DNA of 13,616 bases, taken from positions 1-13,616 of the forward strand of contig JAIRKW010000021.1 in the NCBI GenBank assembly GCA_031259875.1. The letters are read 5' to 3'. Below, one piece after another: positions 1 to 5,968 of the stretch; within the stretch, counting starts at the first letter, position 1; every line of letters starts with the position of its first letter. The DNA is from Campylobacteraceae bacterium (GTDB lineage Bacteria; Campylobacterota; Campylobacteria; Campylobacterales; Campylobacteraceae). The notes under the pieces are model-generated. The model made no database searches and was not told the origin of the DNA. It was given only the letters and a program-made list of their open reading frames with translations. The position numbers and the translations under genes are program-made.

Positions 1-644
1 TCAGCAATTTCCGGCTCATGTCTATGTTTTAGGGCATTATATGAGATAAAATTTTCATTTACATGCACAAAGTGTTCACTCTCACTTATCTTTTTTCCGC
101 GTCCTGAAACTCCGCTCTTTGCATCAATAAAAATGGGAGTACCTGCTTTAATAAAGGGTTTAAAGGGCAATAATGCTAAAATTGAGGCAGTTGGGTAACA
201 TCCCGGATTTGCTACCAAAGATGCTTTTTTTATCTTCTCTTTATTGATTTCCGGCAATCCGTAAACAGCCTCTTTTAGATGCTCTTTATCTAAATGCGTA
301 CCATAATGTTTCTCATAGTTTTCCAAAGAAAGTCTGTAGTCAGCAGACAAATCAACCACTTTTACACCAAGATCTAAAAGCTCTTTTGCAAATTCCATGG
401 CAGTTTTGTGAGGCAAAGCTAAAAAAGCAAGTTCACACTCTTTTGCTATCTCTTTTGAATTGCTTTTTTTTACTTCAATATCGACCACATTTAATAAACT
501 GGGATGCAAATCCATCGTTTTTACTCCACCTTCGCTCGTTCCTACATAGCTTAATTTAAAGTATGGATGATTTTGCAAAAGCTTTATCAATTCAAGTCCT
601 GTGTAACCGCTTGCACCAACTATTGCAACATTGATTTTTTTCAT
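1..644 (-). CDS. argC: N-acetyl-gamma-glutamyl-phosphate reductase (C-terminus cut off by window edge)
   Basis: ArgC makes N-acetylglutamate semialdehyde by NADPH-dependent reduction of N-acetylglutamyl phosphate in cytoplasmic arginine synthesis. The 214 visible codons begin MKKINVAIVGASGYTG, which holds the nucleotide-binding GASGYTG loop (residues 10-16). They include the catalytic cysteine at residue 149 in NPGCYPT and the KHRHEPEI segment near residues 206-213, whose histidine belongs to the active site of the family. The full family length is about 330-345 residues, so roughly the last third lies outside the window. The ATG at 642-644 is preceded by AGGA (plus-strand 651-654), which overlaps the greA stop codon; only 8 bp separate the genes, so translation is probably coupled to greA. 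No promoter is visible directly upstream. Identification is secure from the motifs. Confidence 0.95.
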   Translation of the reverse strand, partial: MKKINVAIVGASGYTGLELIKLLQNHPYFKLSYVGTSEGGVKTMDLHPSLLNVVDIEVKKSNSKEIAKECELAFLALPHKTAMEFAKELLDLGVKVVDLSADYRLSLENYEKHYGTHLDKEHLKEAVYGLPEINKEKIKKASLVANPGCYPTASILALLPFKPFIKAGTPIFIDAKSGVSGRGKKISESEHFVHVNENFISYNALKHRHEPEIA

Positions 645-652
645 AGATTTTC

Positions 653-1138
653 CTAAAATTTTATAGGTTTAAAATATACTTCAAGCACCCCATATGAAAC
701 TTTATTGTTTGGAAGTACTACATCTACCTCATCTCCAATTTTTTTCCCAATAAGCTGTTTTGCAAGCGGCGAAGATATGGAAATAAGTCCTTTGTCGGGA
801 TTGCTTTCGAAAGCTCCTACTATCGTATATACGGTAACTCCACCACTGTCTAAATCCTCAAGCTTAACTGTTGAACCAAACAGTACTTTTGTATGCTCGT
901 ATGTGCTTGGGTCAATTATCTGTGCACGTGAAATCATATCCGTAAACTCTGCTATTCTCGCTTCAATAAATGCTTGTTTTTCGCGTGCCGCGTGATATTC
1001 GGCATTTTCTTTTAAATCGCCATGGCCTCTTGCTATATCTATCTCTATAACGATTTGCGGACGCTGCACCTTTTTTAAATCATTAAGTTCGGCTTCTAAT
1101 TTGGTAAACCCAAAAAGCGTCATAGGTTCTTTTTTCAC
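653..1138 (-). CDS. greA: Transcription elongation factor GreA
   Basis: GreA enters the secondary channel of RNA polymerase and stimulates cleavage of backtracked RNA. The protein has the N-terminal coiled coil with the signature IARGHGDLKENAEYHAAREKQ and the C-terminal FKBP-like domain with FGSTVKLED and SPLAKQLIGKKIGDEV. I chose the GTG at 1136-1138, giving 161 residues, rather than the ATG at 1148-1150, for two reasons. A GGAG Shine-Dalgarno (1145-1148) sits exactly six bases before the GTG, while the ATG has none. From the GTG, VKKEPMTLFG also aligns residue for residue with E. coli MQAIPMTLRG, and the tip acidic residues fall at D41 and E44 as in E. coli. The longer ORF would be 165 residues. 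It lies between lpxB and argC and probably has its own promoter in the end of lpxB. Confidence 0.95.
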   Translation of the reverse strand: MKKEPMTLFGFTKLEAELNDLKKVQRPQIVIEIDIARGHGDLKENAEYHAAREKQAFIEARIAEFTDMISRAQIIDPSTYEHTKVLFGSTVKLEDLDSGGVTVYTIVGAFESNPDKGLISISSPLAKQLIGKKIGDEVDVVLPNNKVSYGVLEVYFKPIKF

Positions 1139-1144
1139 ACTCAT

Positions 1145-1148
1145 CTCC
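1145..1148 (-). promoter_or_regulatory. greA ribosome binding site (decides the start)
   Basis: GGAG on the minus strand, six bases upstream of the GTG at 1136-1138. It lies inside the first codons of the longer ATG-initiated ORF, which argues that the ATG at 1148-1150 is not the start. Confidence 0.7.
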
Positions 1149-1166
1149 ATAAATATAATAAAAGTT

Positions 1167-2198
1167 TTAATTATACACTAATTTGGCTACTATTTTTGAA
1201 CTGCCGTGTTTTAATATCTCTTTTAATTTTTGGGAGCGCTTGAAAAAACTCTCTTCGTCCATCTGCTCATACTCTTCAAGCAAATTTTGCACACTGACAT
1301 CTTGTTGCAACAACTCTGTATGCAATGGAGGCTCATTATAAAAATCAAATATTATATTAGCAAGTCCCACATGCTTTAATTTTACGAATTTTTTTGCTAT
1401 AAAAAAATCAAATTTTTTTGCCTTATAGCAAAGAACAAAAGGCACTCCTATAAGCGCTGCTTCAAGCGTTGCCGTACCCGAACATATATAAGCAAACTCC
1501 GCTTCATACAAACTCTCATACGTATCACGCGAAATGGCAAAACCATCCAAATTGCCGTACAAAGACTTTATCTCATCTTCGTTAAAATGTTTTGGAATAA
1601 CTATGATGCTCTTTTTATTAAGTATTTTTGCCGTCTGTTTAAATATATCTATAAGGGCTTTTATTTCACTTTTGCGAGAGCCTGGCATAAATACAATTTT
1701 ACCACTTTTATCCAGACTCTTTTTTTGCTTTTTTATCTCATCTAAAAGTGGATTTCCAACATATATCGAACGTGTAAAAAATCTATCTTCAAACGGAAAT
1801 ATCGAAGCCAGATTTGTGCAGTATTTTTCAACTTTTTTCGCACGCCCTTTTCTCCAAGCCCAAACTTTCGGCAAAATATACCAAGTTATTGGAACATTTT
1901 TGTTGATTTTTCGTATCTCTTTTGCCAATGGCAAATTAAATGCGGGCGAGTCTATAAGTAAAACATGATCTGTTTCAAGGCTTAATAACGCCATCTTTTT
2001 AATGGCTTTTTTTGCTTTTATGATTTTAGAGAAAACATCCGAAAAACCCATCACTGAAAATTCATCGGAATTTAAAAATGGCCTTCCAAACTTAGGGTCA
2101 AAAATACCTGAAAGTTCATAATTTTTTATATGTTCAAGAATAGGTTTTAAGTGTAAATTTGCCGAAGGTTCCAATGCGCTTACCAGTAACTTTTTCAT
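1167..2198 (-). CDS. lpxB: Lipid-A-disaccharide synthase
   Basis: LpxB (glycosyltransferase family 19) joins UDP-2,3-diacylglucosamine to lipid X to form the lipid A disaccharide at the inner face of the cytoplasmic membrane. Family motifs are visible in order: IDSPAFN (residues 82-88), LPKVWAWRKGR (109-119), FPFEDRFF (134-141), VGNPLLDE (147-154), MPGSRKSEI (171-179) and SGTATLEAALIGVPFVLCYKAK (240-261), the last two forming the nucleotide-sugar site. At 343 residues it is shorter than the E. coli enzyme (382). The N-terminal loop reads LEPSAN where most LpxB proteins have GE.SGD; I believe this is typical of this phylum. The ATG at 2196-2198 follows a purine-rich AGGCGGA. The gene heads the lpxB-greA-argC run, with a TATAAT box just upstream. 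Confidence 0.93.
   Translation of the reverse strand: MKKLLVSALEPSANLHLKPILEHIKNYELSGIFDPKFGRPFLNSDEFSVMGFSDVFSKIIKAKKAIKKMALLSLETDHVLLIDSPAFNLPLAKEIRKINKNVPITWYILPKVWAWRKGRAKKVEKYCTNLASIFPFEDRFFTRSIYVGNPLLDEIKKQKKSLDKSGKIVFMPGSRKSEIKALIDIFKQTAKILNKKSIIVIPKHFNEDEIKSLYGNLDGFAISRDTYESLYEAEFAYICSGTATLEAALIGVPFVLCYKAKKFDFFIAKKFVKLKHVGLANIIFDFYNEPPLHTELLQQDVSVQNLLEEYEQMDEESFFKRSQKLKEILKHGSSKIVAKLVYN
1170..1175 (-). promoter_or_regulatory. Probable greA -10 promoter element
   Basis: Perfect TATAAT on the minus strand, overlapping the last sense codons and the stop of lpxB. Predicted transcription start is near 1163, giving a leader of about 25 nt to the GTG start of greA. No convincing -35 is visible, as is usual for sigma-70 promoters in Campylobacterota. 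This would let greA-argC be expressed independently of lpxB. Confidence 0.5.
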
Positions 2199-2225
2199 CT
2201 TGTCCGCCTGTTAATTTAAAAGCAG

Positions 2226-2231
2226 ATTATA
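2226..2231 (-). promoter_or_regulatory. Probable lpxB -10 promoter element
   Basis: Perfect TATAAT on the minus strand within TGGTATAATC, with a TG immediately upstream (TGGTATAAT fits the extended -10 form TGN-TATAAT). A T-rich run lies just before it. Predicted start of transcription is near 2219, a leader of about 20 nt before the lpxB ATG. Confidence 0.6.
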
Positions 2232-2617
2232 CCAAAAAGCGTTAAGATAAAAATATGAACTTGGTTTTATCCGGTCTTTTATTGCTTCAAAAAAATATTG
2301 GTCTGAGCATTGCTATACCAGCCAATCCTCGAAAGGTCATACGATAACAGCAGCAAGTATTTATACCTGCAAAATCAAATACACTTTGGGATTGCATTTC
2401 CAGTAATTGAGATTATGGTTAAACACTTTACAAGTATAAAGAACGCATCGCAGCACGCTTAACATAAACATTATGAGAAAAGTCTTTATTTAAAATAATA
2501 CCGTAAAAATTATAGATCTTGTTGCATCAAAAACACCTCTTTTTTATCAGAATTTCAGTACTAATCAAAAACCAAAATCAATACTGACAATTGGGCAGAT
2601 TTTCATCCGCGTCTTTT

Positions 2618-2630
2618 TGTGAAATTCACA
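2618..2630. repeat. 13-nt palindrome TGTGAAATTCACA
   Basis: Perfect inverted repeat with arms TGTGAA and TTCACA around one central base, about 40 bp beyond the 3' end of the minus-strand operon. A second, 6-bp palindrome (CGTACG, 2631-2636) follows directly. The half-sites look like those of CRP/FNR-family regulators, but TGTGA and TCACA are only 3 bp apart rather than the 6 bp of a CRP site. It is too short and lacks a T tract on the minus strand, so it is not a good terminator. Confidence 0.4.
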
Positions 2631-2668
2631 CGTACGATAGAGGTAAAGTGGGCTTGAAGTAATATCAA

Positions 2669-3199
2669 TCAGTTGTATTTCTTCAAAAATTCAAAGGATT
2701 TGGCAAACTTTTTTATACTATAGCTAAAAATCCCATAAATCAGTGTTCCAAGAGGCATTATGCTAATTCCAATGATGAACGGTAAAAATAAGAAGTATCC
2801 ACTTTTAATAAGCATTAAAAAAGAGATGAAAAAAAGAGTATATCCACCTATTCTATAAATGGAAAAATATCCGCGTGCAGAAGTTTTTACATGTTTAATA
2901 TTCTCTTTGAGTTTTGAAGTTTTTTGACACAACTTTTCGTCGTCATAATCGTCATAAAGGTCATATGGATCTTCAATTTTATCTATCACATCGCGTTCGA
3001 TAAGATTTTCATCCGTCAAAGCAATTTTGTTTTCAACCATTTTTTTATATCCAAAAAGCGAGAGTATAATTACGATAAATGAACTTATAAAGCCAACTTG
3101 CATATTAACAAACCAATCAAACCCCATACTTGAGGAAAAAACTGCCGCTAAAAAATCAAGTGTCAAAAAAATAATTATTGCAAGTTTAATATTTATCAT
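2669..3199 (-). CDS. Unrecognised four-helix membrane protein
   Basis: I do not recognise a named family. The 176 residues show hydrophobic segments at about 4-22, 30-51, 116-131 and 134-158. Between the second and third lies a charged loop with the acidic run DPYDLYDDYDDEK (residues 77-89) and a basic stretch (95-108). The open frame extends upstream to an ATG at 3254-3256, but that extension reads through the atpZ-like gene, and the residues it adds are hydrophilic. I therefore prefer the ATG at 3197-3199 (MINIKLAIIIF); ATGs at 3203-3205 and 3209-3211 are alternatives. The Shine-Dalgarno is weak, and the start overlaps the previous gene by 14 bp, so translation is probably coupled. It is the last gene of the DUF502-hemL-atpZ operon. 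From memory, an integral membrane protein also follows hemL in Campylobacter. Confidence 0.75.
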   Translation of the reverse strand: MINIKLAIIIFLTLDFLAAVFSSSMGFDWFVNMQVGFISSFIVIILSLFGYKKMVENKIALTDENLIERDVIDKIEDPYDLYDDYDDEKLCQKTSKLKENIKHVKTSARGYFSIYRIGGYTLFFISFLMLIKSGYFLFLPFIIGISIMPLGTLIYGIFSYSIKKFAKSFEFLKKYN

Positions 3200-3518
3200 C
3201 GTCATCTTCATCGTCGGTCTGATATCTGTAGCGCGGTTCGTTTTTGAGTTCGTCATAACTCTTTTTCTGTTTTTTGTACGCTATATGTACATTTTTTACA
3301 GCCGCACCTATACCGAAAAATACGCCAATCCAAAGCGTCCATACATATCCTGTCAAACTTTTGAGCCAAAGTCCCAAAAGCACACCCAAAACTATTGCAA
3401 CAACGATAGAAATACCTAAAGACAGCTCATTTGCACCTGCTATAACTTTGCCGTATTTTGGCTTCTTCTTTTGCGGCGGCGTGCTCTCTTGCGTCAAATC
3501 TTCTTTTTCTTCGCTCAT
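3186..3518 (-). CDS. AtpZ/AtpI-family small membrane protein
   Basis: This 110-residue protein has the layout of the AtpZ/AtpI family. A hydrophilic N-terminus (1-28) is followed by two membrane helices at about 31-51 and 57-80, the second with GVFFGIGAAVKN (66-76), typical of AtpZ. It ends in a charged tail containing DDEDDDDK (102-109). Family members assist assembly of the F-type ATP synthase rotor or move Mg2+/Ca2+ at the complex; where this one acts is inferred. Its ATG overlaps the hemL stop as ATGA (3515-3518), so translation is coupled. No atp structural gene lies in the window, so it is apart from its usual partners here. The family call rests on topology and the second helix, so it is likely but not certain. 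Confidence 0.75.
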   Translation of the reverse strand: MSEEKEDLTQESTPPQKKKPKYGKVIAGANELSLGISIVVAIVLGVLLGLWLKSLTGYVWTLWIGVFFGIGAAVKNVHIAYKKQKKSYDELKNEPRYRYQTDDEDDDDKY

Positions 3519-4804
3519 TTTATCTCTTTTAATACTTCGCCTGCGGCAGCGATTGTCTTTTTTATCATCTTTTCATCCATAGCGTCGCAAATAAAACCCG
3601 TCTCAAACTGCGAGCAGGCAAAATAAAACCCGCGTTCAAGCATGCCTTTATGAAATGCCGCAAAACGTTTTGTGTCCGATTTGAGCGCATCGTCAAAATT
3701 TTTCACCTCTTTTTCATTAAAGAAAAATCCAAACATACTGCCTCTTATACAGACCTGCAAAGGTATGCCCTCTTTGTCAGCACTCTCCTTAAATCCTCTC
3801 ATAAGAGCTTTAGCAAGTAAACCCAGCCTCTCATAGAGTTTTTTGTTTTTGAGTATTTTGCTGATACTCATAAATCCTGCACTCATGGCAACGGGATTGC
3901 CGCTTAGGGTGCCTGCTTGATACACTGCTCCTTCGGGAGACAGATGCGACATTATCTCTTTTTTACCCCCAAATGCCCCCACAGGCATACCGCCGCCTAT
4001 AACTTTGCCAAATGTCACGATATCAGGCTCTACTTTTGTAAAACCCTGCGCGCCCCTCAAAGAGGCTCTAAACCCACTCATCACCTCATCAAAAATCAAA
4101 ACTGCATTATATTTGTCGCACAATACCCTAAGCTCTTTTAAAAACTCTATGTCTGCGGGCACTAAACCCATATTGCCCGCTATCGGTTCAATCAAAACGC
4201 ATGCGATATTTTCAGACTCTTCAAAACATTTTTTCACGCTTTCTATATCATTGTAATCAGCCAAAAGCGTATGTTTGACAAAATCTTCAGGAACACCCGG
4301 ACTGCTGGGAGAGCCAAATGTAGCCGCCCCGCTTCCTGCTTGCACCAACAAAGAATCGCTGTGTCCGTGATAACAGCCTTTAAATTTTATGATATCGTCT
4401 TTTTTCGTATAACCGCGTGCGAGCCTTATAGCGCTCATCACAGCTTCTGTGCCGCTGCTTACGAAGCGGATTTTTTGAACTGATGGAAAAATGGAGCAGA
4501 TAATTTCGGCAAGTTTTGTCTCCGCTTTTGTCGGCGCACCGAAACTTAACCCTTTTTTTATAGCTTTCACAGCTGCTTTTTCTATATCTTTATCGGCATG
4601 TCCAAATATTAAAGGCCCCCAGCTTTGCACAAAATCAAGATATCTGTTGCCGTCGATGTCGGTTATATATGCCCCTTTGCCCTCTGCTATGAACGGTGGC
4701 GTTTGACCAACGCTAAGAAATGCCCTCACAGGAGAGTTCACGCCTCCTGGGATAAGCTCTTTTGCTTTTAAATAAGCTTTAATACTATTTTCGTGTTTTA
4801 ACAT
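3515..4804 (-). CDS. hemL: Glutamate-1-semialdehyde 2,1-aminomutase
   Basis: HemL is a PLP enzyme that moves the amino group of glutamate-1-semialdehyde to give 5-aminolevulinate, the C5 route to heme and other tetrapyrroles, in the cytoplasm. The 429 residues match the family length. Visible landmarks are PGGVNSPVRAF (19-29), SSGTEAVMSAIRLARG (116-131), FKGCYHGHSD (141-150), DEVMSGFR (239-246) and TFGKVIGGGMPVGAFGG (264-280), with the PLP lysine at K267. The open frame runs further up to 4834, but I take the ATG at 4802-4804 (MLKHENSIKAYLKA) because AGAGGA (4809-4814) lies just ahead of it and the family starts here. The gene overlaps the upstream DUF502 gene by 20 bp and the downstream AtpZ-like gene by 4 bp, so the operon is tightly coupled. 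Confidence 0.96.
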   Translation of the reverse strand: MLKHENSIKAYLKAKELIPGGVNSPVRAFLSVGQTPPFIAEGKGAYITDIDGNRYLDFVQSWGPLIFGHADKDIEKAAVKAIKKGLSFGAPTKAETKLAEIICSIFPSVQKIRFVSSGTEAVMSAIRLARGYTKKDDIIKFKGCYHGHSDSLLVQAGSGAATFGSPSSPGVPEDFVKHTLLADYNDIESVKKCFEESENIACVLIEPIAGNMGLVPADIEFLKELRVLCDKYNAVLIFDEVMSGFRASLRGAQGFTKVEPDIVTFGKVIGGGMPVGAFGGKKEIMSHLSPEGAVYQAGTLSGNPVAMSAGFMSISKILKNKKLYERLGLLAKALMRGFKESADKEGIPLQVCIRGSMFGFFFNEKEVKNFDDALKSDTKRFAAFHKGMLERGFYFACSQFETGFICDAMDEKMIKKTIAAAGEVLKEIK

Positions 4805-5465
4805 CTTTTCCTCTTTTGTCCAACCACTCTTCAAGCGGTGTAAATTTATCTATAGCTACAGGCTCAATCTTCAAAATCTCCGCTAAACTTTTAACGCCCA
4901 TTGAGAGGAGGTATTGCAGATTGTTGTCAAAAGTAGCGCTTTGTATGACAAGGATATCTTTTTTATGTATCTCAAACATAAATCCGCCGTTTGGTATCGG
5001 AGACTGCGACAAAGTAACCGTGTAGTGGTCTTTTATCACACTCTCTTTTTGCGAATACATAAGTCCTATATTGTAGCCTGTAACACCAAATCCCTTTATC
5101 GCGACAACCAAAACTTTTGTTTCGCCCTTTTTGGATGAGTTGAAGATGTTTATTATATCTTTCAGTGTGGAATAAAATGGGATTTTGGCAAATAATGCTT
5201 CAAACAAAAAGGCTAATTTTGTATGAATGATAAAGCCCAAAATATAGAGCGTTAACGCCAAAGCAATTACGCTTAGCGTTATCCATATAAAGCTCTGTCC
5301 GTCTATATCAAAGCCAAAACTTGAGAAAATTTTCAGCGTGATGGCATCAAGCTTGTCATAAACCCATAAAAGTATAAATACCACAGCAGCTATCGGCAGC
5401 AGCCAGAAAAGCCCCTGAAGCATATTTTCAATAAAGTGTTTTATTAAGGTTTTTTTCTCCTGCAC
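4785..5465 (-). CDS. DUF502 family membrane protein
   Basis: This 226-residue protein fits the DUF502 family, which includes the plant COV1-type proteins; its biochemical role is unknown. Two membrane helices lie at about 13-36 and 58-81. They are followed by the conserved IPFYSTLKDIINIF segment (95-108) and a mostly beta-rich soluble part with SQSPIPNGGFMFEI and a late LLSMGVKSL segment (about residues 187-195), both like the family. The start is GTG at 5463-5465, supported by AGGAG at 5472-5476 six bases upstream; no ATG fits. A TATAAT box lies about 20 bp further up, so this is the first gene of the operon with hemL, the AtpZ-like gene and the unrecognised membrane protein. The 3' end overlaps hemL by 20 bp and contains the hemL ribosome binding site. 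Confidence 0.87.
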   Translation of the reverse strand: MQEKKTLIKHFIENMLQGLFWLLPIAAVVFILLWVYDKLDAITLKIFSSFGFDIDGQSFIWITLSVIALALTLYILGFIIHTKLAFLFEALFAKIPFYSTLKDIINIFNSSKKGETKVLVVAIKGFGVTGYNIGLMYSQKESVIKDHYTVTLSQSPIPNGGFMFEIHKKDILVIQSATFDNNLQYLLSMGVKSLAEILKIEPVAIDKFTPLEEWLDKRGKDVKTRK

Positions 5466-5486
5466 AATAAGCTCCTATTTTAATTA

Positions 5487-5492
5487 ATTATA
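5487..5492 (-). promoter_or_regulatory. Probable -10 element of the DUF502-hemL operon
   Basis: Perfect TATAAT on the minus strand within GTTATAATTAATTAA. Predicted start near 5480 gives a leader of only about 15 nt, placing the AGGAG ribosome binding site (5472-5476) close to the 5' end of the message. No clear -35. Confidence 0.55.
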
Positions 5493-5500
5493 ACGAAATC

Positions 5501-5506
5501 TATTAT
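5501..5506 (+). promoter_or_regulatory. Possible -10 element for the alpha-2-macroglobulin gene
   Basis: TATTAT on the plus strand, preceded by AT-rich sequence, in the only untranslated region ahead of the plus-strand genes. It lies back to back with the TATAAT of the opposite operon. The start of transcription would be near 5513, about 48 nt before the ATG. One mismatch to consensus and no -35, so this is tentative. Confidence 0.35.
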
Positions 5507-5560
5507 GGTTTGATGATATTCTTAACCTGTTTAAATTTTACTATGTTGCAAGGAAATTTC

Positions 5561-5968
5561 ATGGGCACTTTTCGCATACTAAAGGTCTCTATTTTGGCAA
5601 TAATTTTGGGCATAAGTTTACCGCTTTTTGCGCAAAATGTAAATACAACTAATGCTTACGAGCGTTATAAAGATAAAAAATTTTATATAGCAGATATTTC
5701 GGAAATGAGTATAGAAGGCTCTATCGCAATTGCTGTAACTTTTTCTACTCCAATTGCTGAAGGTCAGAATTTGGATAAAATAATCACCGTGCATAACGGT
5801 GCAAAACAGGCAGACGGCTCATGGGAAGTCTCCAAAAACAGGCAAGAGATATATTTCAAATACTTGGAACCCGATACAACATACAGCGTCTACGTCCAAG
5901 AGCCTGCTAAAATCAAAAACATATCAGGTAAAGGATATACCGTACAGGCAGATATTCTGTCAATATAA
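5561..5968 (+). CDS. Alpha-2-macroglobulin, N-terminal fragment (signal peptide and first domain)
   Basis: The ATG at 5561 is preceded by AAGGAA, about six bases upstream. An in-frame start at 5510 would add 17 residues but has no ribosome binding site and would bury the signal peptide. Residues 1-24 are a signal sequence: basic FRILK, then a hydrophobic core and LFA before Q25, a signal peptidase I type site with no cysteine. The rest (about 25-135) is a beta-rich domain of the type found at the N-terminus of bacterial alpha-2-macroglobulins, with NGAKQADGSWEVSKNRQEIYF (79-99) and LEPDTTYSVYV (102-112). The frame ends at TAA 5966-5968, but homology continues in the -1 frame from about 5959 (VNITTRNLKPVVGF). 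By itself this fragment would be a secreted protein of about 110 residues. Confidence 0.7.
   Translation: MGTFRILKVSILAIILGISLPLFAQNVNTTNAYERYKDKKFYIADISEMSIEGSIAIAVTFSTPIAEGQNLDKIITVHNGAKQADGSWEVSKNRQEIYFKYLEPDTTYSVYVQEPAKIKNISGKGYTVQADILSI

Larger units (their letters stand above)
2199..2668. other. 470-bp intergenic stretch without a convincing gene
   Basis: This is the largest gap in an otherwise compact window, lying between two minus-strand operons. The lpxB promoter occupies its left end and a 13-nt palindrome its right part. Reading all frames gives only short open stretches: a plus-strand ATG ORF of 30 codons at 2255-2347, an overlapping plus-frame stretch of about 50 codons without a start and, on the minus strand, ATG ORFs of about 34-36 codons. 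None has a good Shine-Dalgarno or a family I recognise. I see no tRNA, riboswitch or clear terminator. It may be a degraded gene or mobile element, or hold an unannotated small RNA, but nothing in it proves either. Confidence 0.5.

Noticed and set aside
2255..2347. 30-codon plus-strand ORF beginning MNLVLSGLLLLQKN
   Set aside because: No Shine-Dalgarno, no recognisable family, and other frames across the same DNA are equally open.
3186..3215. Acidic repeat ending DDDDK, identical to an enterokinase site, and GAT/GAC repeats in the DNA
   Set aside because: A low-complexity charged tail is enough explanation; cleavage by a host gut protease has no meaning here.
5510..5560. Upstream extension of the macroglobulin N-terminus starting MMIFLTCLNFTML, which contains a cysteine
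   Set aside because: No ribosome binding site precedes 5510, while AAGGAA precedes the ATG at 5561. The cysteine is not in a lipobox and would lie ahead of the real signal sequence.
5929..5968. Programmed -1 ribosomal frameshift joining the first two macroglobulin fragments
   Set aside because: No slippery heptamer lies in the permitted interval, and a second site with the same need but unrelated sequence exists 1.5 kb downstream.
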